A DNA stretch of 64,000 nucleotides, from positions 16,488 through 80,487 of the forward strand of contig JAEMRT010000011.1 in the NCBI GenBank assembly GCA_016463225.1. Direction: 5' to 3'. Numbering within the stretch: position 1 is the first letter of the stretch; each line of letters opens with the position of its first letter. Source of the DNA: Sphingopyxis sp. GTDB lineage: Bacteria > Pseudomonadota > Alphaproteobacteria > Sphingomonadales > Sphingomonadaceae. The position numbers were made by a program, and so were the translations under genes. Below the pieces are notes generated by a model, which saw nothing but the letters and a program-made list of their open reading frames with translations, ran no database searches and was not told the origin of the DNA. Of this stretch, positions 16,819-27,290 are shown piece by piece.

Positions 16819-18492
16819 CTATTGATCGATCGACCGGCGGAAGGTTTCGGGCAGGAAGAACAGTCCGATCACCACCGTGATCACCGCAACGACGACCGGA
16901 TACCACAGACCATAATAGATATTGCCCGTCGCGGCGACCATCGCGAACGCCGTCGTCGGCAGGAAGCCGCCGAACCAGCCGTTGCCGATATGATAGGGCA
17001 GCGACATCGCGGTGTAGCGAATGCGGCTGGGAAACAGTTCGACCAGCAACGCCGCGATCGGGCCGTAAACCATCGTCACCAACAGCACGAGGTAGAAGAG
17101 GATCGCGACGACGAGCGGTTTGTTGATGGCCGCCGGGTCGGCCTTGGCAGGGTAGCCGGCGGCGTCAAGTGCCACTCCCATCTCAGCCAAGCTGTATGGA
17201 ATGCTGCCCGCATTTGTGCCGGGCCCAATGCCTCCTTGCGGATTGGCAATCCAGATCGTTTTCTGCCCGATGACGATCGCCACCTGGTCCTGGGCCAAGG
17301 CCAAAGACATTTCCTGTGAGATATAGGGGACGCCCGCCTTGGCGAGATAGGATTTGGCCACGTCGCAGGCGGTCCCGTCGAACTTGTTCTTGCCGATCGG
17401 ATCGAACTGGAACGAACAGAATGCGGGATTGGCGACCACCGTCACCGGCGCTCTGGCCTGTGCGGCTGCAAGTCCCGGATTGGCGGCGCTCGTCAGCATC
17501 TGGAACGCCGGGAAATAGGTCAGCGCGGCGAGTGCGCAGCCCGCGAGGATGATCGGTTTGCGCCCGATCTTGTCGCTGAGCCAGCCGAACAGGATGAAGA
17601 ACGGCGTGCCAAGCGCGAGCGCGATGGCGATCAGGATGTTCGCAGTGGCGCCGTCGACCTTCAGCGTCTTTTCGAGGAAGAACAGCGCGTAGAATTGGCC
17701 AGTGTACCAGACGACCGCCTGCCCCGCGACGGCGCCGAACAGCGCAATGATCACCCATTTCAGGTTGGCCCAGCGTCCGAACGCTTCGGTCAGCGGCGCT
17801 TTCGAGGTCGTCCCCTCGTCCTTCATCTTTTGAAAGACCGGGCTTTCGTTCAGCTGCATCCGGATCCACAGCGACACGCCAAGCAGGATGATCGAGATCA
17901 GGAACGGCAGACGCCAGCCCCAGTCGGCGAACGCCGCCTCGCCGATCAGCGACCGGATCGTGATGACGACACCCAGCGCCGCGAACAGGCCGAGGGTAGC
18001 GGTGGTCTGGATAAAGCTGGTGAACAGCCCGCGTTTTCCTTCGGGGGCATGTTCGGCCACATAGGTCGCCGCGCCGCCATATTCGCCGCCGAGCGCCAAA
18101 CCTTGGAGCAAGCGCAGCACGACGAGCAGCACGGGCGCCGCGACGCCGATCGATGCATAGCTGGGCAGGATGCCGACAAGGAAGGTCGACGCGCCCATCA
18201 GGCCCATCGTGACGAGGAAGGTGTTCTTGCGGCCAACCAGATCGCCAATGCGTCCGAACACGAGCGCGCCGAACGGCCTTACCGCAAAGCCTGCGGCAAA
18301 GGCCGCGAGTGCAAAGATGAAACCGGTGGTTTCGTTGACGCCCGAGAAGAATTGCGCCGAGATGATCGTCGCGAGCAGGCCGTAGAGGTAGAAATCATAC
18401 CATTCGAACACGGTGCCGAGCGACGAGGCCAGGATGACCTTGCGCTCGCTCTGGCGCGTGTCGATGGGCGTCGCCCCGATCTGATCGGTCAT
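16819..18492 (-). CDS. MHS-family major facilitator transporter
   Basis: A 557-residue inner-membrane proton symporter of the metabolite:H+ symporter subfamily, whose members move organic acids or betaines. Diagnostic motifs are LGTVFEWYDFYLYG in helix 1, GRIGDLVGRKNTFL in the 2-3 loop, and LALGGEYGGAATYVAEHAP in helix 4-5. It is ~100 residues longer than KgtP or ProP. The extra length is a hydrophilic segment between helices in the C-terminal half, roughly residues 340-460, with two cysteines (NPAFCSFQF, GTACDVAKS). That segment probably lies outside the membrane. The substrate is unknown. The gene stands alone, with the membrane-anchored hydrolase 59 bases downstream. Confidence 0.88.
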   Translation of the reverse strand: MTDQIGATPIDTRQSERKVILASSLGTVFEWYDFYLYGLLATIISAQFFSGVNETTGFIFALAAFAAGFAVRPFGALVFGRIGDLVGRKNTFLVTMGLMGASTFLVGILPSYASIGVAAPVLLVVLRLLQGLALGGEYGGAATYVAEHAPEGKRGLFTSFIQTTATLGLFAALGVVITIRSLIGEAAFADWGWRLPFLISIILLGVSLWIRMQLNESPVFQKMKDEGTTSKAPLTEAFGRWANLKWVIIALFGAVAGQAVVWYTGQFYALFFLEKTLKVDGATANILIAIALALGTPFFILFGWLSDKIGRKPIILAGCALAALTYFPAFQMLTSAANPGLAAAQARAPVTVVANPAFCSFQFDPIGKNKFDGTACDVAKSYLAKAGVPYISQEMSLALAQDQVAIVIGQKTIWIANPQGGIGPGTNAGSIPYSLAEMGVALDAAGYPAKADPAAINKPLVVAILFYLVLLVTMVYGPIAALLVELFPSRIRYTAMSLPYHIGNGWFGGFLPTTAFAMVAATGNIYYGLWYPVVVAVITVVIGLFFLPETFRRSIDQ

Positions 18493-18501
18493 CCTATTCC
18501 C

Positions 18502-18590
18502 CCGTTCGCCCTGAGCCTGTCGAAGGGCCGTTCTTCTTTTAGCGACGCTAAAGGAAAGAACGGTGCTTCGACAAGCTCAGCACGAACGGA
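18502..18590. repeat. Palindromic repeat, CTGAGCTTGTCGAAG class (copy 1)
   Basis: An imperfect inverted repeat of about 90 bases. The left arm contains CCTGAGCCTGTCGAAG and the right arm contains CTTCGACAAGCTCAG. Inner arms GTTCTTCTTTTAGC and GCTAAAGGAAAGAAC form the top of the hairpin. It separates rhlE from the MHS transporter gene. A second copy lies upstream of glpK, so the two copies flank rhlE. Confidence 0.85.
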
Positions 18591-18611
18591 AAGAGATAAT
18601 TGTTTAGCGTA

Positions 18612-19991
18612 TCAACCGACGCGGGTTACCGCGCTCTTGTGTGCGCCGACGCTCTTGTTGCGCGGGCGGAAGCGGCGCTTGCGCTGGCCTTCGGCGCCCT
18701 CACCGGCTGGAGTATCGCGGCGCGGACCGCGATCACCGCGCGGCTGGCCGCCGCTGGGCTGGCGACGCGCATCCTGACGCTGACGGTTCGGGTCGCGGCC
18801 CTGGCTGCCGGTGTCGCGCGGACCCGCAACGGGCTTGGGCAGGTTGCGCACCAGCTCGTTGAAATTCTCGGGCAGCGGCATCGGCTCGGACTTGCTGCGC
18901 GTGACGCGTTCGATGTCCTTCATATACGGGCGTTCATCAGGCGCGATGAAGCTGATCGCCATGCCCTCGGCGCCGGCGCGCGCGGTGCGGCCGATGCGAT
19001 GGACATATTGTTCGGGCACGTTCGGGATCTCGAAGTTGATCACATGGCTGACGCCCGACACGTCGATGCCGCGCGCGGCAATGTCGGTCGCGACGAGCAG
19101 CTTGATATCGCCCGAGCGGAATGCCTGCAGCGCGTGGGTGCGCTGCGACTGGCTCTTGTTGCCATGGATCGCCATCGCCTTGATCCCGGCGCCCGCCAGA
19201 TGGCGCACGACGCGGTCGGCGCCATGCTTGGTGCGGGTAAAGATCAACGCGCGGTCGATGTCCTGGGTCGCGACGACCGAATGGAGCAGCGCCTGCTTTT
19301 CCTTTTGTTCGACGAAGGTCGCGAACTGGCGGATTTTCTCGACGGTCGTCGCCTGCGGCGTGACCGACACGGTGACGGGATCGTTGAGGAACTGTTCGGC
19401 GAGACCGGCGATTTCCTTGGGCATCGTTGCCGAGAAGAACAGGTTCTGACGGCGCGACGGCAGCAGCTTGGCGACGCGGCGCAGCGAATGGATAAAGCCC
19501 ATGTCCATCATCTGGTCGGCTTCGTCCAAAACGAAGATTTCGACGTCGTCGAGGCGCAGCGCGCGCTGGTCGATCAGGTCGAGCAGACGGCCCGGGGTGG
19601 CGACGAGGATGTCGACGCCGCCCGACAGGTCACGGATCTGCTTGTTGATCGGTACGCCGCCGAAGACGGTCGAAACCGACAGCTTGGTGAAACGGCCATA
19701 GTCGCGGCAGCTCTGCGCGATCTGCGCCGCCAGTTCACGCGTCGGGGCGAGGACGAGCATCCGGCAGCCGCGCGGGGTCGGGCGATGCGGATAGGTCAAA
19801 AGATGGTGGATCGACGGCAGCGAGAAACCGGCGGTCTTGCCGGTGCCGGTCTGCGCGATGCCGCACAGATCACGGCCCTTCATCAGCGGCGGGATCGCCT
19901 GCATCTGGATCGGGGTCGGGACGGTATAATCCTTGGCGGCAAGCGCGCGGTTGATGTCGGCGTGCAGGCCAAAGTCGTTAAAAGTTGTCAT
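18612..19991 (-). CDS. rhlE: DEAD-box ATP-dependent RNA helicase (RhlE-like)
   Basis: A 459-residue RNA helicase acting in ribosome assembly and RNA decay, often needed in the cold. All motifs are seen in order: Q-motif PTPIQMQAIPPL, Walker A AQTGTGKTAGF, PTRELAAQ, DEADQMMDMGF, FSATMPKE, then ATDIAARGID and HRIGRTARAG in domain 2. The C-terminal ~80 residues are Arg/Gly/Gln-rich and disordered (GGQPRGDRGPRRD), likely an RNA-binding tail. The start is the ATG at 19991. It has a long upstream gap and is flanked by two copies of one palindromic repeat. Confidence 0.93.
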   Translation of the reverse strand: MTTFNDFGLHADINRALAAKDYTVPTPIQMQAIPPLMKGRDLCGIAQTGTGKTAGFSLPSIHHLLTYPHRPTPRGCRMLVLAPTRELAAQIAQSCRDYGRFTKLSVSTVFGGVPINKQIRDLSGGVDILVATPGRLLDLIDQRALRLDDVEIFVLDEADQMMDMGFIHSLRRVAKLLPSRRQNLFFSATMPKEIAGLAEQFLNDPVTVSVTPQATTVEKIRQFATFVEQKEKQALLHSVVATQDIDRALIFTRTKHGADRVVRHLAGAGIKAMAIHGNKSQSQRTHALQAFRSGDIKLLVATDIAARGIDVSGVSHVINFEIPNVPEQYVHRIGRTARAGAEGMAISFIAPDERPYMKDIERVTRSKSEPMPLPENFNELVRNLPKPVAGPRDTGSQGRDPNRQRQDARRQPSGGQPRGDRGPRRDTPAGEGAEGQRKRRFRPRNKSVGAHKSAVTRVG

Positions 19992-20381
19992 AAATACTCA
20001 CTATGAGCGACGCGCAGGCGCATCCGTTCGGATCGAACGGACGGCGCACGGGCCGCGAGTTCGAAACGACCCGCGTGAAAGGGTGCCTCTGGGGACAAAG
20101 CGCTGGTCCGGCTCGTCCCGCGCCTGAAAATGGGCGGGAAAATCACGCTGCCGGTGGTACCGACGGGTCATCCCGCCATGCTGCGCTGCACAACATATGG
20201 CATGGGTTGCGCGGTTTTGCAAGATAATTACGTGGCGTTCGTTAACGAGCTCCTCATTCGGTTCACTCCCGGCCTTCGCGGGGCAGGCTCCGAGCTTGTC
20301 GAACGGCTCTTCTTTCTTCATCAAGGCAGAAAGAAGAGCAGGGCCTCGACAAACTCAGCCCGAACGGACGAGGGGTGTATA
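19992..20381. other. 390-base gap between divergent rhlE and glpK
   Basis: The rhlE-proximal 220 bases contain no convincing gene. A 74-codon reading frame from 20003 lacks any recognisable feature. A minus-strand TTGCAA, 17 bases, CATATG near 20180-20215 is a possible rhlE promoter. It would give a ~190-base leader, as seen for cold-inducible helicases; this is inference. The glpK-proximal part is filled by the palindromic repeat at 20284-20367, which reaches to within about 15 bases of the GTG start. Confidence 0.5.
20284..20367. repeat. Palindromic repeat, CTGAGCTTGTCGAAG class (copy 2)
   Basis: The left arm contains GGCTCCGAGCTTGTCGAACG. The right arm ends in CCTCGACAAACTCAGCCCG. Inner arms CTCTTCTTTCT and AGAAAGAAGAG pair perfectly. 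It is the same family as the copy at 18502-18590. Its RNA would form a hairpin directly before the glpK ribosome site, so it could affect glpK translation. Confidence 0.85.
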
Positions 20382-21854
<1,473 letters not shown>

Positions 21855-21866
21855 CCGCCGAAGCGA

Positions 21867-22094
21867 TTAGCGCTTGAGGGTGAGACCACCGAAGCGCTTG
21901 TTGAACTTCGCAACCTGACCCGCAGCGTCGAGCATGCGGCCGTTACCGCCGGTCCACGCCGGGTGCGCGGTGGGGTCGATTTCGAGCGTCATCGTGTCGC
22001 CCTCTTTGCCCCAGGTCGAGCGCGTCTGATATTCGGTGCCATCGGTCATCTTGACCGTGATCATGTGATAGGCGGGGTGGATGTCTTGTTTCAT
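21867..22094 (-). CDS. rpmE: 50S ribosomal protein L31
   Basis: 75 residues ([20 protein letters not shown]), a bL31 protein of the large subunit that forms part of an intersubunit bridge. It has no cysteine, so it belongs to the zinc-free C- class rather than the CxxC form of E. coli RpmE. The 105-base gap from fabZ suggests its own promoter. It converges on glpK with 12 bases between stops. Confidence 0.95.
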   Translation of the reverse strand: MKQDIHPAYHMITVKMTDGTEYQTRSTWGKEGDTMTLEIDPTAHPAWTGGNGRMLDAAGQVAKFNKRFGGLTLKR

Positions 22095-22199
22095 GTCTTA
22101 AGCTCCTGTGCCGCTGGTTACCGACCAGCGTGCGCGAGTCTGTGCGTCCGGGGACGCGAAGGTGCGGCCCCTAACGGCGAATGCCCGATTTGGCAATAG

Positions 22200-22679
22200 T
22201 TAGTCCGCCGGCGGGTCGGCGATCATCGCGGTGAACTGGCACTCGGCGGCCAGCACACCGTCCAGCATCGCCTTGCCTTCGAAGCGGCATACGCTGCGTT
22301 TGGCCTGGATGATCGTCGCGTGCAGGTCGAGCAGGCAGCCGGGTTCGACCGGTTTGCGGAACTTCGCCCCGTCGATCGCCATAAAATAGACGAGCTTGCC
22401 GGTGCCGGCGAGCCCCATCGATTCGATCGCGAGGACGCCGGCGGCCTGCGCCAGCGCCTCGACGATCAAGACACCCGGCATGATCGGCCGCCCGGGGAAA
22501 TGCCCCTGGAAAAAGGGCTCGTTCATCGTCACCGCCTTGATCGCGTGGATCGAGGTATCGGGGACGATCGACACGACCCGGTCGACGAGCAGCATCGGAT
22601 AACGGTGCGGCAGCAGCGTCAGGATCCGGCGGATGTCCACCGGTCCCAATGCCCCTGCCGCTTTGTCCCCGTCGGTCAC
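22200..22679 (-). CDS. fabZ: 3-hydroxyacyl-ACP dehydratase
   Basis: A 159-residue hotdog-fold enzyme that dehydrates 3-hydroxyacyl-ACP in fatty-acid elongation. The catalytic His is in [16 protein letters not shown] and the catalytic Glu in the following [23 protein letters not shown] is the N-terminal signature. It starts four bases after the skp stop, so it is in the same operon. In LPS-making relatives lpxD lies between skp and fabZ, and lpxA follows; neither is here. Confidence 0.95.
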   Translation of the reverse strand: MTDGDKAAGALGPVDIRRILTLLPHRYPMLLVDRVVSIVPDTSIHAIKAVTMNEPFFQGHFPGRPIMPGVLIVEALAQAAGVLAIESMGLAGTGKLVYFMAIDGAKFRKPVEPGCLLDLHATIIQAKRSVCRFEGKAMLDGVLAAECQFTAMIADPPAD

Positions 22680-22683
22680 GATA

Positions 22684-23376
22684 TCAGCGGGTCGTCGGTG
22701 CGGTGCCGGTCGGCGCCGGTGCGGCAGGGGTCGCGCCCGGCTGCGCCGCGCGGGCGGCGTCCATCAACTGCTGATTGCGCTGCTGAACGAGCTGGCCCGG
22801 CTGGTAACCGGCCGGAACTGCGGTCGACACGGTCGGCAGGATGCGGTTGAGTTCGGTCACGACTGCATCGGTGATGTCGACGTTGTTCTCGCGCGCCAGC
22901 ACCGCATCGGGGTTGAGCAGCAGGTCGATCTTTTTCGCGGTCATCGCGGCCTTGATCGCCTCGTTCATGCGAACGCTGATCTGGTCTTCGACATAAGCGA
23001 TGGCGAGTTCGATCGGCGCGCCGATCTGGCCAAGTTCAGCCTGCGCGGCCTGACGCTTGTCCTGCACCGCCTTCGCGGCCGCCTGCAAAGTGGCCTGGTT
23101 TGGCGGGGTCTTTTTCGCTTCTTCGTTGTATCGGGCGATCAGGACGTTGATTTCAGCCTGCAGCGTCTGGCCGCGCGACTGCTGCTGGTCGATCTGCGCC
23201 TTGTAAGTGGTTTCGATCTGCTGCGACGCGACCGAAAAGGCATTCGAGCGAGCGGCAGCGACGCGCACGTCGGCGACGCCGACGCCCTTTGCCTGGGCCA
23301 TAGCCGGGACGGTGATGATCGGCGAAACCGACAGCGTGGCCATCGCCAGCGCCGAAGCGACAAGAATTTTCTTCAT
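22684..23376 (-). CDS. skp: OmpH/Skp-family periplasmic chaperone
   Basis: 230 residues with a signal peptide ([20 protein letters not shown]...AMA). The body is helical and Gln/Ala/Lys-rich ([20 protein letters not shown]), as in the tentacle-forming Skp trimer that holds unfolded outer-membrane proteins for the Bam complex. The C-terminus is a Pro/Ala/Thr-rich tail ([16 protein letters not shown]), not usual for Skp. Its ATG overlaps the bamA stop by one base (TGATG), so the two are translationally coupled. Confidence 0.9.
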   Translation of the reverse strand: MKKILVASALAMATLSVSPIITVPAMAQAKGVGVADVRVAAARSNAFSVASQQIETTYKAQIDQQQSRGQTLQAEINVLIARYNEEAKKTPPNQATLQAAAKAVQDKRQAAQAELGQIGAPIELAIAYVEDQISVRMNEAIKAAMTAKKIDLLLNPDAVLARENNVDITDAVVTELNRILPTVSTAVPAGYQPGQLVQQRNQQLMDAARAAQPGATPAAPAPTGTAPTTR

Positions 23377-26081
23377 CAGAATTGGGTTCCTACGTTGAAT
23401 GAGAAGCGTTTGGTATCATCACCCTCTTCTTTGCGAAGAGCGTAAGCGAAGTCGATCCGGAAGGGACCGAAGGGCGAGTTCCAGTTAACCCCGGCGCCAA
23501 TCGCGACGCGCGGCATCCAGCTATCACCAAAGAAGCGCTCCTCGAACGGATCGAGGCGCGAAAAGCCGGTGGGACAGGTCGTGTATTGGCCAGTCCCTGT
23601 GGGGACGCCGCCCGTCGGTGTCGTCGTCGTTTCGCTCGCGAACTGGCTGGTGCCCGTCGTCGCGTTGCGGCAAAGCGACTTGATGAGGCCGAAACCCGGC
23701 GCGGTCGCGTCGGTTTCCCTGAAGTTGGCCAGCGTCGTCAGCGTCGGTCGCTTCACGCTGAACACCGAACCGACGTCGAGGAAAATCGAAGGCCGCAGCC
23801 CCAGTTCCTTCGCCCCGCTGCCGAGCGGGATGTCGAGTTCCAGTCGGCCCTGATAATAGGCGCGGCCGCCGAGTGCGTCGTCGATCTGACCACGGTCGCC
23901 GTCACCGTCCGTTATGACGATGGGGCTGGCGGGATTGGTGTTATCCACCGAATAGCGGATCACGCGCGGGCCAACGCCGCGAATATCGAAACCGCGCATT
24001 TGCGGTTCGCCAAGGAAGAAACGGTCGGTCAGGCGCACCTTGTCGCTGCCCGGGCTCGGAGCGCTGCCAAAGGGATAGATATAGCCGCCTTCAGCCGAGA
24101 CATTGAGGATGAAGCGGCTGCCGAGGTTGAAGTGCTTGGAGGCGTTCGCACGGGTGCGGACATATTTGACGCTGCCGCCAAGCCCGGCAAAGTCCTGACT
24201 GAGCGACAGCGACTGGCCGCGCGTCGGGCGCAGGCGGTTGTCGCGGTCGTCATAGGCCAGCGTATAGCCGATGAGCGAGGTCGTGCGATTGCCGATCGCG
24301 TCGCACAGATAGCGGCCGGCGACGAGCGGATCGCACTGGTTGCCGAAGAAATAAATGCCGCGGTCGAGCGTCACATCGTCAAAGTTCAGGCTGTAACGCC
24401 CGAAGAAGGACATGAATTCGGTCAGCGGCACCCCGGCATTGAGCTGGAAGCCGGTCGTCACCTGCTGGAACGTCGTCTGGCGATCGTTGTTGATGAAGTT
24501 GAACGAGTTCAGATCGCGGCGATAGATGCTGCCGCCGACCGAGATATTGCGGTCGAACAGATAGGGTTCGGTAAAACCAAGCTCGACCGATTTCGAATAG
24601 CTCGAATAGTTGACCGACGCCTGCAACTGCTGGCCAAGGCCGCGGAAGTTACGCTGGCGGATCGATGCCTGGAGCAGGAAATTCTCGATCGACGAGAAAC
24701 CGGCCGACAGCGACAATTCCCCGGTCGGCTTTTCCTCGACATTGGTTTCGAGGATGATGCGGTCGGGCGCGCTGCCTTCCTTGCGCTCGATCTCCAGATT
24801 TTCCTGGAAATAGCCCAGGCTGTTGAGACGCGCCTCGGTGCGCTTGATGCCGAAGCTGTTGAACGCGTCGCCTTCGTTCAGGCGGAATTCGCGGCGCACC
24901 ACCTTGTCATGCGTCAGCGTGTTGCCGTTGACGTCGATGCGCTCGACATAAGTACGCGGGCTTTCGGCGACGTTGAAGGTGATCTGCATCGTCCGCGTTT
25001 CGGGATCGCGGCGGAATTCGGGATTGATGTCGGCAAAGGCATAGCCGAACAGGCCCGCGGTCTCGCTCAGGCTTTCGACCGTGTCCTCGACGAGCTTGGC
25101 ATCATACCAGTCGTCTTTCTTCATCGGCAGCAGCGTTTTCAGCATTTCGGGCTGGAAGTCGCGCAGCTCGCTCTTCACATCGATGTCGCCGAACTTGTAG
25201 CGCTCGCCTTCCTCGACGACATAGGTGATGATGAAGTCCTGCTTGTTGCTGGTCAGCTCGGCGACCGCCGAAATGACGCGGAAATCGGCATAGCCGTTCT
25301 GCAGGTAAAAGAGGCGCAGCTTCTGCTGGTCATAGGCCAGACGGTCGGGATCGTAGCTGGTGTTCGACGACAGGATCGTCAGCAGGCCCGACTCCTTGGT
25401 CGCCATCTCGTCCTTGAGGTCGCCGTCGCTGAACTTCTCGTTGCCGAGGATGCTGATCTGGCGGACCTTCGACTTAGGCCCTTCGTTGATTTCGAACACG
25501 ACGTCGACGCGGTTCTGGTCGAGCGAGACCATCTTCGGTTCAACCGTCGCAGCGAAGCGGCCCTGACGTTTGTACAGCTCGATGATGCGCGCGACGTCGG
25601 CGCGGACTTTTGAACGGGTGAAGATCTGGCGTGGTGCGAGCTTGATCTCGGGGCGGATCTTGTCTTCCTTCAGGCGCTTGTTGCCTTCCAGAATGACGCG
25701 GTTGATGACCGGGTTTTCGGTGACCTCGATCGTCAGCGCACCATTATTGTCGGTGATCTGGAAATCCTTGAACAGCTCGGTCGCGGCGAGGTCTTTCAAG
25801 GCCTGGTCAAGAATCGACCGGTCATAGCGCTGGCCGACGCGCAGGCGCAGGTATGACAGGATCGTTTGCGCTTCAAGCCGCTGGTTGCCGACGATGGTGA
25901 TCGTCTGGACAGTGGTCGCGGTCGGAGCCGCTTCGGCAGCGGGTGCCGGGATGGTCGGAGCAGCGACGGGCGGCGGCGCGACTTCCTGCGCCATGACCGG
26001 TGTTGCCAGCATCGTGCCGGCAAGCAGAAGTGCCGACAGCTGTGTCCGGCCCAAATATTTGTGTGAAGCCACGCTGTTCAT
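23376..26081 (-). CDS. bamA: Outer-membrane protein assembly factor BamA
   Basis: A 901-residue Omp85 protein that inserts beta-barrels into the outer membrane. After the signal peptide (cut near TPVMAQ) there is a Pro/Ala-rich spacer (about 30-60). Five POTRA domains follow (TITIVGNQRLEAQTILSYLR begins the first). The barrel covers about residues 430-901, with GPFRIDFAYALRKEEGDD and a terminal FNVGTQF ending in Phe. I chose the ATG at 26081 because MNSVASHKYLG starts the signal; the ATG at 26099 adds six residues. It lies 72 bases after rseP and overlaps skp. Confidence 0.96.
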   Translation of the reverse strand: MNSVASHKYLGRTQLSALLLAGTMLATPVMAQEVAPPPVAAPTIPAPAAEAAPTATTVQTITIVGNQRLEAQTILSYLRLRVGQRYDRSILDQALKDLAATELFKDFQITDNNGALTIEVTENPVINRVILEGNKRLKEDKIRPEIKLAPRQIFTRSKVRADVARIIELYKRQGRFAATVEPKMVSLDQNRVDVVFEINEGPKSKVRQISILGNEKFSDGDLKDEMATKESGLLTILSSNTSYDPDRLAYDQQKLRLFYLQNGYADFRVISAVAELTSNKQDFIITYVVEEGERYKFGDIDVKSELRDFQPEMLKTLLPMKKDDWYDAKLVEDTVESLSETAGLFGYAFADINPEFRRDPETRTMQITFNVAESPRTYVERIDVNGNTLTHDKVVRREFRLNEGDAFNSFGIKRTEARLNSLGYFQENLEIERKEGSAPDRIILETNVEEKPTGELSLSAGFSSIENFLLQASIRQRNFRGLGQQLQASVNYSSYSKSVELGFTEPYLFDRNISVGGSIYRRDLNSFNFINNDRQTTFQQVTTGFQLNAGVPLTEFMSFFGRYSLNFDDVTLDRGIYFFGNQCDPLVAGRYLCDAIGNRTTSLIGYTLAYDDRDNRLRPTRGQSLSLSQDFAGLGGSVKYVRTRANASKHFNLGSRFILNVSAEGGYIYPFGSAPSPGSDKVRLTDRFFLGEPQMRGFDIRGVGPRVIRYSVDNTNPASPIVITDGDGDRGQIDDALGGRAYYQGRLELDIPLGSGAKELGLRPSIFLDVGSVFSVKRPTLTTLANFRETDATAPGFGLIKSLCRNATTGTSQFASETTTTPTGGVPTGTGQYTTCPTGFSRLDPFEERFFGDSWMPRVAIGAGVNWNSPFGPFRIDFAYALRKEEGDDTKRFSFNVGTQF

Positions 26082-26153
26082 CCCGAAAAAATAACTCAAA
26101 AGCGACCAACCCGCCTGACCGCGGGCTCGCGCGCACTCCCTGCCCCAGACTCG

Positions 26154-27290
26154 CTAGCCAATCAAGCGCGCGATCCCGTCCCATAGGCCCAATGAGCCCA
26201 AATCATTGAAAGTCACGACCAGCATCAGCGTGACGACCGCCGCAAAGCCGAATCGGAACGCCCATTCCTGCGCCTGCGGGGGAGCAGGGCGGCGCCGGAC
26301 CGCCTCATAGGCGTAAAAGACCAAATGACCACCATCGAGCATGGGCAATGGCAAGAGGTTGATGAACCCCAGATTGATGGAAATAAAGGCGATGAACGAG
26401 ATGAGCGCCACGACCCCCAAGGTCGCCATCTCGCCAGACTGCTTTGCGATCTTGACCGGCCCGCCCATGTCCTTGATCGACCGCTGGCCGGTCAGGAACT
26501 GGCTGAGGATATTGCCGGTCAGCCGCACCAGCGTCCATGTCTGTGCGACCCCCAACTGAACCGAGGTCAATGGGCTGGCTGTCGCATAAACCGGAGGTCC
26601 GGGCAGAACGCCGATAACGGCGCGCTCATTCTTGTTGCCGAATTGATCGGGTTCGGAAACGATCCGCGGCCGCAGCGCAATATTCAGCCGCTCTCCACCG
26701 CGTTCGATCCGAAGGTCCACCGGCTTGCCAAGATCGGGGGCGACCGCAATACGGATATCGTCGAAGGTATCCATCTCGCGGCCGTTGATCGCGGCGATGC
26801 GGTCGCCGACGCGCAAACCAGCCTCATCGGCAGCGCTGTTCGCATCGATCGCAGCAATCACAGGGGGCGTGGCCGGCACACCATAGGCCATGTTAAAGGC
26901 CGCAAAAATAGCGATGGCGAACAGGAAATTGGTCACCGGACCCGCCGCAACGATCAGCGACCGCTTCCACACTGGCTGCGCGGGAAAGGTGTGCGATTTC
27001 TGCTCGGCGGGCAATTGCTGCCATTCGGCGTCGGGCTGGCTCACCGCATCGCGGTCGCCTGCAAACTGGACATAGCCGCCCAGCGGCAACCAGCCGATCT
27101 TCCATTCGGTGCCGCGCTTGTCGGTCCAGCCCAAGATTTTGCGCCCGAAACCGATCGAGAAGGTATCGGCCTTTACCCCGCACCAGCGACCGACAATATA
27201 ATGGCCATATTCATGCACGAACACGAGCGGGCCGAGCACCGCGAGGAACGCGACCGGGTAAAGCCAAAGCGGTACTTCAAGCATGTTCAT
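26154..27290 (-). CDS. rseP: Site-2 intramembrane metalloprotease RseP
   Basis: About 378 residues. The zinc motif HEYGH lies in the first helix (LGPLVFVHEYGHYIVGRW), and the second site in NLLPLPMLDGGHL near the C-terminus. Only one PDZ domain (about 150-215, ADEAGLRVGDRIAAING) is present; E. coli RseP has two. The family cleaves anti-sigma factors and signal-peptide remnants within the inner membrane. The start is ATG at 27290 or 27284; both lie inside the 3' end of dxr, so the genes overlap by 8-14 bases. Confidence 0.93.
   Translation of the reverse strand: MNMLEVPLWLYPVAFLAVLGPLVFVHEYGHYIVGRWCGVKADTFSIGFGRKILGWTDKRGTEWKIGWLPLGGYVQFAGDRDAVSQPDAEWQQLPAEQKSHTFPAQPVWKRSLIVAAGPVTNFLFAIAIFAAFNMAYGVPATPPVIAAIDANSAADEAGLRVGDRIAAINGREMDTFDDIRIAVAPDLGKPVDLRIERGGERLNIALRPRIVSEPDQFGNKNERAVIGVLPGPPVYATASPLTSVQLGVAQTWTLVRLTGNILSQFLTGQRSIKDMGGPVKIAKQSGEMATLGVVALISFIAFISINLGFINLLPLPMLDGGHLVFYAYEAVRRRPAPPQAQEWAFRFGFAAVVTLMLVVTFNDLGSLGLWDGIARLIG

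Noticed and set aside
20003..20227. 74-codon plus-strand frame between rhlE and glpK
   Set aside because: No ribosome site, no domain, and probable overlap with the rhlE leader.
23586..25613. 675-codon plus-strand frame
   Set aside because: Antisense to bamA, no recognisable motifs.
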